From the NCBI GenBank assembly GCA_047967505.1, contig CM106538.1: a stretch of DNA of 64,000 nucleotides, one strand, 5' to 3'. The position numbers were made by a program, and so were the translations under genes. Origin of the DNA: Dipteris shenzhenensis (lineage: Eukaryota; Polypodiophyta; Polypodiopsida; Gleicheniales). The notes under the pieces were generated by a model. It was not told where the DNA came from, searched no databases, and was given only the letters and a program-made list of their open reading frames with translations. Shown piece after piece: positions 1 to 9,390 of this stretch (position 1 is the stretch's first letter; every line of letters begins with the position of its first letter).

Positions 1-1795
1 GCAAACATGCCTGAATGGAGTGTAGCAATGTGTGCACATGGGACCGGTGTAGTTGTAGATATTGATATTTGGCATAAACGCATTGGTCATGTTAATGTAC
101 AACGACTTAAATTAATGCAGGCCCAAAATATTTTTGTAGGATTGCCTAAGTTCAAGGCTGCAGAAATGCATAAGGTATGTGAAGCCTGTCAATTTGGAAA
201 ATAGGCAAGGAAACCATTTCCTAGACATGTTCAAGAAAGTAAGAGGCCATTGGAATTAATCCACTCTGATGTGTGGACTACTAAAGCTACATCTATTGGA
301 GGCTGTCATTATTTTGTCACTTTTATTGATGACTACAGTAGAAAAGTTTGGGTGTAATTTATGAAAAAGAAAAGTCAAGTGTTTGGGCATTTCAAAGCTT
401 TTAAAGCTATGGTTGAGAAAGAAACAGGACTGCAAATAAAATTCCTAAGGTCAGATGCAGGGGGAGAGTACTTCTCAAATGAGTTTGCAAGGTTCCTGCA
501 AGAGCATGGTATAAAGTAGCAATATTCATGTAGTCATACCCCACAACGAAATGGACTTGCAGAAAGGAAAAATAGGCATATTGGAGAGGTATCTCGTGCC
601 ATGCTCAACGAAAAAGACCTACCATATTATTATTGGGCTGAAGCAGTTGCTACAGTAGTTTACATAATGAACAGGACTCCCACTGCAGCAATACATGGCA
701 CGATGCCAGAGGAGATGTATACTAATAGGAAACCAGATATTTCTCATTTGAAAATTTTTGGTTTCATTGCCTATGTTCATGTGCTAGATGAGTTGAGGTC
801 CAAGTTTGATCCAAAAGGTGAGAAGTGCATCTTTATTGGTTATTCTCTATAGCAGAAAGGGTATAGATGCTATAACCCTTCTACTCGTAAGTTTACAGTG
901 AGCAGAGATGTTGTATTTGATGAGATGAGCAGCTGGTATAAACCAGTACATGTGATTGATGATATAGATGCACAAAATGGTAATGCTGCATAGAATTCAC
1001 GGTAGCAATCACAAAATATTAGTGGACCTACAGTGTCCTCTAGTAGTGGTTCACATACTTCGCCATGGACAGGTAGATTGAGATCAGGAGAATCTCCTCA
1101 AAGCAATGTAGATAGTGGTATGCAGGTATCACAAAAAGGAAAAGAGAAGGTAGATCAGCCCATGTTTGATGTGAATGCAGGTCACTCTTATGTGGATGGT
1201 GAATCCAGTGGCTCTGAACAGAGCATTGATGATGAGTTGGGTATACCTTCTGTTGTTACACCTAGAGTAAGGAAGACCAGGGATGTTTTGAGAGCACCTG
1301 GAAGTGAGCCTATTTTGCGTAAATCTACCAGAGCTAGGTATCCTGTGGATAGGTTGAAATATGATGGATTTACAACCATGCAGTATGCCTATATGGTCAA
1401 AGTGATACAGGAACCAGAACCCACTTCTTTTGAGCAAGCCATGGGAAAAGAAAAATGGGAGAAAGCCATGGATGAAGAAATGGATGCCTTGGAAGCAAAT
1501 GCTACATGGGAATTGGTGCCTTTGCCTAAAGACAAGAATGCAATTGGTTGTAAGTGGGTTTATAAGGTGAAGCACAATGCAAATGGTTCTGTGAATAGAT
1601 ACAAGGCAATATTAGTTGTCAAGGGGTATGCACAGACATATGGCATTGATTATGAAGAAACATTCAGTCTGGTTGCAAGGATGGCAACTATAAGAGCAGC
1701 CATTGCGATGGCTGCATCAAAGGGATGGTCTTTACATTAGATGGATGTAAAGAATGCCTTCTTGCATGGTGATTTGCAAGAAGAGGTCTTTATGG
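1..1795 (+). pseudogene. Copia family A gag-pol fragment (copy 1), integrase to reverse transcriptase
   Basis: Pol polyprotein remnant of a Ty1/copia retrotransposon; its left part lies outside the window. One reading frame runs from 7 to 1795 without a frameshift and is broken only by nonsense codons at 202, 355, 517, 850, 991, 1003 and 1738. In order it shows the integrase zinc-binding region (HKRIGH, then CEACQFGK, 70-204), the integrase core (HSDVW near 265, RSDAGGEY near 450, AERKNRH near 558), the integrase C-terminal region (601-990), a variable linker, and the start of the reverse transcriptase ([20 protein letters not shown] near 1508; [16 protein letters not shown] at 1741). It stops before the YVDD box, where sequence jumps back to integrase. 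Compared with element A, at least four stops are CAG to TAG changes. Dead copy; family identity is clear from near-identity with element A. Confidence 0.9.
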
Positions 1796-2113
1796 AGTTG
1801 GATCCAAAAACTGAGAAGTGCATCTTTATTGGTTATTCTCTGCAGCAGAAAGTGTATAGATGCTATAACCCTTCTACTTATAAGTTTACAGTAAGCACAG
1901 ATGTTGTTTTTGATGAGATGAGTAGCTGGTATAAACCAGTAAATGTGATTGATGATGTAGATGCACAAAATGGTAATGCTGCACACAATTCATAGTAGCA
2001 ATCACAAAATATTAGTGGACATGTAGTGTCCTCTAGTAGTGGTTCACATACTTTGCCATGGATAAGCAGATTTAGATTAGGAGGATCTCCTCAAAGCAAT
2101 GCAGATAGTGGTA
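1796..2113 (+). pseudogene. Duplicated integrase C-terminal segment fused to the RT of copy 1
   Basis: From about 1798 the sequence repeats the stretch at about 803-1117 (LDPK.EKCIFIGYSLQQK, then the linker ending near DSG), joined in frame directly after the RT motif DLQEEVFME. The two stretches differ at many bases, so this is not a recent tandem copy; the second one came from a different family member or is old. Reading stays open to 1995. This looks like a template switch during reverse transcription or recombination between two family members; that mechanism is inferred. Confidence 0.8.
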
Positions 2114-3227
2114 TTGTGACGCCAAAAAATGATATTTTTAACTTGGCATTGATATTGTTTTTCTCTATGTTTGATAAGAGTTTGAGTATCAAGTGATAGC
2201 CTAGCGGCTCTCACTTATTTCTATTTTCTATGATATTGTATGGGATGGAGAGGATGAGTGGAATGGCTCATTGTAAATACCATAGGTATGAATTATAAAT
2301 ACCTTGGTATGGGGTGAGAGTTATTTGTGTATGGGATATTATGGAGTTTTTTAGAAAATAGGAAGAGTGAGTCATATAAAGAGGTGGGCTCATGTCCATG
2401 TGTTCCAATAATATAAGAGAGGCCACATGCCAAGTGTGTGAAAGGCATGTGGAGGAGTGTGAAGTCAAGAGGAATCCTTCTAGAACTCCTATGTGGAATA
2501 AGGAGGATGTGGACATGTGGAAAAGAGAGGGTCCCTATGGGCTCCATGTGAGGAGACTCTTGACTTTCTCAATATTTTAAGAGTCTTGAGCATCTTTTGA
2601 TGGGACACATGGCAAGAGTAGCCAAAAAGGACATGGATGGTGACATACGTGCTTATGTGATTAATGGGGAAAAGAATCTACAGGCAGCAATTGTAAATGG
2701 GTGAAGGAGGGTGACAAAATCTCTATAAAAGGAGCCCTCCTCTCCCTTGTTCATCAATCTCTTCCACCATTAGGCCTCATGTTGCTGTAGCTCTAGTCTC
2801 CCCAAGCCTCTTCCATGAGCCTTCTCTCCCTCTTGTAGATATTCTCTTATGTAGACTCTTGAGTCCTTCTCTCTCTAGTTTATTCTCTCTCTATGAGTAG
2901 TCTTGGAGCTTCCGCTCCCTTTTGTATGTATGAAACCTCTTCTTCTCCCTTGTGTTTGTAGTGTTGAAGTGGATTCTCACTCTATTTGTAATGAAGGTCA
3001 CTTCAGGTTCTCTCTCTCTTGAGTGTCTCGTCCCTTTTCTCTTTTAAAGCCTTGAAAGTTCTTTCTATTCGGTCGCTTACTGTGCATACATGGTCCATTT
3101 GTTTCTCGAGCCACCATGCAAAATTCTTCCCCTCTTCTAGGCAAAATCCATGAGAGGTGGATCGTTGATGAAGGTGGAGTCTTGAGGGAGCATCCTACTC
3201 AGGCGAAATTAGCTTGGGGGAAGGTAG
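2114..3227 (+). other. Non-coding, LTR-like stretch with a TATA box
   Basis: The copia similarity ends abruptly at about 2113 and is followed by sequence starting TGTGACGCC. It holds a good TATA box (TATAAAA, 2724-2730) followed by a CT-rich leader-like stretch (2735-3060), the usual layout of an LTR promoter with U5. No second LTR, PBS or target duplication was found, so it could be a solo or truncated LTR of an unrelated element, or unrelated promoter-like DNA. No credible ORF. Confidence 0.3.
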
Positions 3228-3765
3228 TTTTCATGATAGTTTGACCCCCTATTAGTGTTTTTTTCATAACTTTCTGCTCAATAGTCTGATTGTAATGAAA
3301 TTTATATCAGTGCAAAGCTCTATTCAAGGCGCATGTTTGTATATAATTAGATCTTGAATCAGATATTGCTGCAAAAAGTTATGAGTCTCTGTGTCTGACA
3401 GTCTGTTTTCATGACAGTTTTTACCCCCATCTAGTAAACTATCCATAACTTTTTGGCTGCTTCTTTGTTTCTTACGAAACATATATCAGCGTGAAGCTCT
3501 CTTTAAGCCGCAAGTCTCTATGTGCTTAGATCTTGAATCAGATACTGCTATAAAATGTTATGAGTCTCTGTGTTTGATAGTCTATTTTCATGACAGTTTT
3601 TACCCCCTTCCAGTAAACTGTCCATATCTCTTCAACCGTCTGTCTGTTTCCAATGAAACTTATATTAGTGCGAAGCGCATCTCAAGGTGCATCTCTTTGT
3701 GTACTTGAATCTTTGATATCATGTCTCTACTGAAAGTTATAGGCCTCTATGTCTAATGATAGTTC
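3228..3765 (+). repeat. Tandem repeat, three copies of about 180 bp
   Basis: Three diverged units begin near 3228, 3408 and 3588, each with TTCATGA.AGTTT..ACCCCC, then a CCATAACT-type box, then a GAAACxTATATxAGxGxxAAGC box, then GTTATGAGTCTCTGTGTCT. The period is about 180 bp. The unit does not resemble the other 180-bp array in the window (5990-7060). Confidence 0.8.
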
Positions 3766-5989
3766 ATAGAGTGTTTTGAGCTAAGTATAAGGGTGTCTAT
3801 GAAGGAGGTGCAATGTTTCCTCAGAATCTACCCATCCGACCCAGTCAGCCCCTTCAAACTCATCGATATATATCAGTTCATGTCATGTTGAGCCACAAGA
3901 TCTTCTTTCAACAACGTATCACTTTTCTCTTTGGTGCAGACCGGCTTATGGCCTCTGCTGATCCTTTCCTTCTCCCTATGCTTGATTACAACATCACTTG
4001 GGATGTTACTATCTTCATTCTCATCTAAGGGAGGAAGGTATGGTGTGGTATCTTGGCATAAAAGCTTCTTTCTAATGTCCCATTCTCAATGATAAATATC
4101 TTTGGCAGTCAGTTCGAAAGCAGCAGGAAGTGAAGAGGTGCGTGAAGTTTATTACCCCCAACTTCATGTCACATCTTTTGGTGGAGACATCGGGTACGTT
4201 TGGTATTGGATTCATCCCACCTTACTAAAAGGTCTCGGGTGTACTTGATTGCATGTTATGCCTAGAAGAGGCATGTGTTTTGATGAGACAAAGAAGATGC
4301 CTGGAAGAGACAAAGAAGATGCCTGGAAGAACTCCATTAGAAGAGATTGCAACCCGTTTAAGAGAACTTGAAGATTGTGAAGGTGATGCTCAAGCTATTC
4401 GCATAGTCACCATGATCATATCCTTTATGTTTGCACTCTTGAATATGTTGGTGAATCGACAACGCCATCAGCAGGCACAATGATAGATTGGGGATTGTTC
4501 CATGCACTGGCATCTTGGTGTGAAGAAGAGTTGAGTCTTTGGGTAGTTTTTGAGTATAACAGTGGAGTGGTGATTCTTAATGCTTTCAACTTCTTTTGCT
4601 ATGCAAATGATGAAGAGTATAATATCTTGAAGCTTTTATGTGCACTTCCTATTGTGAGAAGGGTGATTCTAGAATGCATGTATACATAATGTTTTCATGG
4701 TGCTGGTTGGTCACTTATTTTTGAAGATTTTGTTGAGGATCACATTGTGGAGGGTTTTCAACCACCAATTTCCAAAACCGATAAGCCCAAGCTCACTTCC
4801 TTTTATTGCAAGATTTTGCGAGAGCTCAAGAAGCTAATTAGTAGTCACATCACTGACGCAGCGGAAATGCAAAGTAATGTATGTGACTTAAGTAAAGATC
4901 CACTCACTAAGTGGTAGTAGAGGGTGACCCCAGTTTGCAAATACACTAGAAATTTGGGATGGCACTAGACATCACTGAGACACATGAAGATCCAATTGCC
5001 AAAGCATGGACACTAGATTGAATCATCAACCGATCTTCCTTTGATGCTAACCTTCCTTTGATGCTAACCATTGTATCCATGTCCTCCATAAGGGCAATGG
5101 AATGTTGAAGCTGATCCTCCAACCTCTTCTCCTCAAGCCTCATCAACAGATGAAGCTATCCTTTCAAGTTAGCTAGCTTGCCCCAATCCATCACTTTGAT
5201 GAATAAGCCATCAGTCACAGCACACCTATGGTTTCAACCCAAGAGCCTCAGTGTTTGAGCATTGGTTTGTCCCTGCAAGTCTATGAGGACATGACTAAGG
5301 ATAGCCGCGGCAAGATATTAGCCTCAGGTTAGCAGGCTAGCATGGAGGTTTTACATATGAAGGTTTTGACAAGGCATAGATTCCCTTGTATCATTCTTAA
5401 TGTACTAACGATTGCTAGCCCTCGGGTGAGGCTAACATCATAGGGTTCAAAGTGTATTCATGGAGTGCCAACTTACTCAAATGGGATGGAGCATCTTGGC
5501 CCGATTAATATTTTGTAGAAGAGGTACAAGAGATTGCACATATCCACAAATCACAAGTAGTGGCATGACGCACCAAGCAATACTACTTTTAGAATGTGGT
5601 TTTGCCTAGGTAGAAGAAATGCAGTTGTAACAAGGAGTAAAGAAGAGGACAAGAGAGTAGTGTGCCAAGTCCTCTTCCTCTCATCGGTAGAGCTTGCTAG
5701 GATAGGAAGCTATTGAGTGTTCATTAGCTTGGTTGTAAGAACATCAATATACATTGATTACTTTTTGTTATCTAATTGTCTCTTATGGGGTATCACACTC
5801 AGTATTCCTTTGCTAAGTGTGTGTATAACTCGGTATTCTCCCATCCGGTTCTCCTATGAACAATTAACCCCAAACTCTGAGTGTTAATGTTGTCATCTGT
5901 TAGTTCACCCAAGCATATTGTACTTAGGATTTCAAGAGAGGGCATCTTCACCAAGAACTAAAGAGGGTCATCTTAACACCTCGCATCAT
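3766..5989. other. Non-coding stretch, no recognised gene
   Basis: Only short unconvincing ORFs (up to about 76 codons) with no motif I recognise. A 22-bp direct duplication (GACAAAGAAGATGCCTGGAAGA) sits at about 4284-4330. No LTR, PBS, RNA gene or coding similarity to the surrounding elements was seen. Confidence 0.5.
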
Positions 5990-7060
5990 ATTATTGTCAT
6001 TGGGTACCATTTGCATGGTTAAGAGGCCATATTTCCATGTTCTTGATCTCATGCATCATGCATCTGTGGGGAAAAAATAACTCAGTGGTATTTCAAGCAT
6101 GAAAATGTAACCTGATGGCTATGATACTTTACAGAGGCATTCAAATTACCTAATTTAAGGCCCATGAAAGGTATCATGCCCATCAGGTACCATTTTCATA
6201 GTCAAGAAGCCATATTTCCATGTTTTTGTCCATGCATCATGCATGGGCATACAAAAAATGCCTCAATGGCTATGCATGCAAATGGGATCCAATGGTCATG
6301 ATACTTTTTATGGGACCTAATCTCACATACTTAAAGTCTTGTACAAAGTGTCATACCCATTTGGTACCATTTGCATGGTCAACAAGCCATATTTCACACG
6401 TTTTTGGCCATGCATCACACATGTGTAGGGAAAAAATGCCTCAGTGGTCTTCTAAGCATGAAAATGTTACCCGATGTCCATGATACTTTGTACAAGCCTT
6501 GGAATCACCTAATTTAATGATTGTACAAAGTATCATGCCCATCAAGTACCATTTGCATGGTCATGAAGCCATATTTCTATGTTTTTGCCCATGCATCACG
6601 CATGTGCAGAGGGGAAATGCATTGGTGGTATTCTAAGTATGAAAATGGGACCCGATTGCAATGATACTTTGCATGGGACTTAATATCACCTAATATAAGG
6701 CCCGTGAGAAGATTCATGCCCATCGGGTACCATTTGCATAGTCAAGAGGCCATATTTCCATGTTTCTAATCATGCATCATGTATGTGTGGGGAAAAAATG
6801 CCTTGATGGTCTTCTAAGCATGAAAATTAGATCCGATTGCCATGATGATTTTCACATCCCTTAAATTCATCTAATTTAAGTCTTGTGCAAATTTCATATA
6901 AAACAATGCCCCAACAGTCTTCTAAACATGAAATGGGGCTTGATGGCCATGATACTTTTGACAAACCTTTGACTCACCTAATTTAAGTCCTTTGCAAGTT
7001 TATGCCAATTAGGTTCCATTAAATGGTCAAGAGGCCATTTTTCCATGTTCTTGCCCATGC
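5990..7060 (+). repeat. Satellite-like tandem array, about 180-bp monomer
   Basis: Monomers are marked by the box GGTACCATTTGCATGGTCAA followed by GCCATATTTCCATG, a CATGCATCA box and a GAAAAAATGCCTCA box. Box starts lie near 6004, 6186, 6363, 6545 and 6727, with a degenerate one near 7010, so the period is 177-182 bp with one shortened or rearranged unit at the right. The array is cut at 7061 by the LTR of element B. The monomer length is close to nucleosomal and typical of plant satellites. Confidence 0.85.
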
Positions 7061-7185
7061 TGTAAGAAAACAATACAACATATGTGCTCAACAGATAACA
7101 GGATCTCGTATGCAAGAGAGAGAAAAGCTGATAGTATGGAGAATCCAAAAATTGATTACTGTAAAATTGATACAATAGATGGCAC
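7061..7185 (-). repeat. 3' LTR of element B, first part
   Basis: Starts TGTAAGAAAAC and matches the 5' LTR fragment at 14730-14844 up to GATACAA. It then continues into the 5-bp target GGCAC, where element A is inserted. The LTR resumes after the second GGCAC at 12712. Confidence 0.85.
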
Positions 7186-7538
7186 TGTGAAGATAGTGGG
7201 AGAGAGGGAAGGAGTCTCACTTGAGGATTTCTCACAATCACAATGGGGGAATACACACAAAGGTGGAGGCTGAAAACAATTTTCCTCTTCTTAGTTGTGA
7301 AAGCCAAAAGAACTCTAGTACAAAGAAAATAGAAGAACCCTATATGTGGGTCTTAAACCAAACTCAACTAACTAAGGTGGCATACTAACTGAGCCACAAA
7401 CTAGAGTAGATAAGGATAGCTGTCATCCAGCTATTATTCGTGGGCGGTGTACCAACCGCATCTCTAGCTAACAACTCGGTGACATAAATACACAATGGTC
7501 ACCCTGGCATATCGCGAGTGGAGCTCAATATCTCAACA
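7186..7538 (-). repeat. 3' LTR of element A
   Basis: 353 bp, TG...CA on either strand, followed to the right by a C-rich stretch that is the polypurine tract of the minus strand. The end of the RNase H reading frame runs about 40 nt into this LTR. Confidence 0.95.
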
Positions 7539-8040
7539 CTCCCCCTCGAGCTCAACCCCAATTCCTGCACACCAAGCAGGTCTTTGAACTTGCGCAGCTT
7601 CTCTGCGCCCAATGCTTTCGTGAATATGTCAGCTACTTGATCCTCTGTGTTGACATAAACTAGATCAATAAGACCTAATAAAACCTTCTCCTGCACATAG
7701 TGATAATGCACCTCAATGTGCTTTGTTCTAGCATGAAAGACTGGGTTCTTTGCCAAGTGTATGCTGCTCATGTTTTCACAATAAATGACAACTGGCCCAT
7801 CTGTAGACTGATGCATATCATAGAGTAGCTTATGCAACCAAGCTACCTCACATGCAGCCATTGCTGCACCCCTGTACTCAGCCTCTGTGCTTGACAAGGC
7901 AACTATAGGCTGTTTCTTGCTGCTCCAAGTGACTGTAGCACTCCCAAAAGAGAACACATATCCACTGATAGATCGTCTATCAGAAATACTACTAGCCCAA
8001 TCAGCATCAGTGTATCCATGCAACTGTATATGAACCCCAG
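7499..8040 (-). pseudogene. RNase H domain of element A
   Basis: Copia RNase H: HGYTDADWA near the start, SGYVFSFG, SSTEAEYRG, CENMSSIHL, ARTKHIEVHYHYV and ADIFTKALG in order, so the catalytic acidic residues look present. It is separated from the RT by a TAG at 8059-8061 and a one-base deletion near 8040. The same TAG occurs in element E. The frame ends 40 nt inside the 3' LTR, so the polypurine tract is itself coding. Confidence 0.85.
7539..7560 (-). other. Polypurine tract of element A
   Basis: On the minus strand the sequence next to the 3' LTR reads CTCGAGGGGGAG immediately before TGTTGAG, the expected site for plus-strand DNA priming. The same tract is present in element E at 22282-22294. 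Confidence 0.8.
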
Positions 8041-8058
8041 CCTCATAAATAGTCCATA

Positions 8059-9372
8059 CTACAATGTGGACTTCACATACCTGAGTATGCGTCTAGCCGC
8101 ATCCAAATGCGGTTTCCTTGGAGCCTGCATAAACTGACTTACCAACCCAACAGCATAGCTCAAATCTGGCTTGGTAATAGTCATGTAAATCAAACTTCCT
8201 ACTATGTGTCTGTACATAGTAGGGTCTTCCAGAAGCTCACCTGCATCTGCGCTCAGCTTCACATTCTGCTCCAATGGAACTGACATAGGCTACAGCCTGT
8301 CATCCCATATTTGGACAGCATGTCCAATCCATACTGCCTCTACAAGAGCTGTATCCCACTTGGTGATCTAATCACCTCAATGCCCAAGAAATAACGCAGC
8401 TCTCCCAAATCCTTCATCTCAAACTTCTGCCTCAATAGCATTTTCACATGGGATATCTTCATCACTATCACCTGTGATGATCAAATCATCAACATAAATG
8501 ACAAGCAGCATAATCCCTTTCTCTGTTTTTCTCACATAGAGTGAGAAATCTACCTTGGAAATCTGAAAGCCAATAGTGACAAGATATTGTCCTATCTTGT
8601 CAGACCATGCTGTAGTGCTTGCTTCAAGCCATACAAGGATTTCTTCAACCTGCAAACAAACTCAGGATGAATAGCATGAACATAACCTGCTGGCTGCTCC
8701 ATAAAGACCTCTTCTTGCAAATCACCATGCAAGAAGGCATTCTTTACATCCATCTGATGTAAAGACCATCCCTTTGATGCAGCCATAGCAATGGCTGCTC
8801 TTACGGTTGCCATCCTTGCAACTGGGCGGAAAGTTTCTTCATAATCAATGCCATATGTCTGTGCATACCCCTTGACAACTAATCTTGCCTTGTATCTATT
8901 CACAGAACCATCTGCATTGTGCTTGATCTTATAAACCCACTTACAGCCAATTGCATTCTTGTCTTTAGGCAAAGGCACCAATTCCCATGTAGCATTTGCA
9001 TCCAAGGCATCCATTTCTTCATCCATGGCTTTCTCCCATTTTTCATTTCCCATGGCTTGCAAAAGAAGTGGGTTCTGGTTCCTGTATCACTTTGACCATA
9101 TAGGCATAGTGAATGGCTGTAAATCCATCATATTTCAGCCTATCCACAGGATACCTAACCCTAGTAGACCTGTGCAAAATAGGCTCACTTCCAAATGCTC
9201 TCAAAACATCCCTGGTCTTCCTTACTCCAGGTGTAACAACAGAAGGAATACCCAACTCATCATCAATGCTCTGCTCTGAGCCACTGGATTCACCATCCAC
9301 ACAAGAGTGACCTATATTCACATCAAACATGAGCTGATCTACCTTCCCTTTTCCTTTTTGTGATACCTGCAT
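8059..9372 (-). pseudogene. Reverse transcriptase region of element A
   Basis: Copia RVT_2 reverse transcriptase in several frames: linker and acidic stretch (9043-9372), palm start [18 protein letters not shown] with [11 protein letters not shown] (8592-9062), catalytic box VIYVDDLIITGD (8419-8655) and the connection region KPDLSYAVGLVSQF (8059-8286). Compared with elements E and copy 1, a 2-bp deletion near 9045, a 1-bp deletion near 8610 and others near 8300-8420 break the frame. A TAG at 8340-8342 is shared with element E. RT copies the genomic RNA into DNA in virus-like particles; this copy cannot encode it without correction of these breaks. Confidence 0.88.
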
Positions 9373-9390
9373 ACCACTCTCTGCATTGCT

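Noticed and set aside
2114-3120. Solo LTR of a gypsy element
   Set aside because: A TATA box and CT-rich downstream stretch are present, but there is no second end or target duplication, so it is listed only as LTR-like.
9113-9310. Antisense ORFs opposite copia linker and RT (also 1129-1575, 20508-20772)
   Set aside because: They recur wherever the same sense sequence occurs and are shadows of the pol frame.
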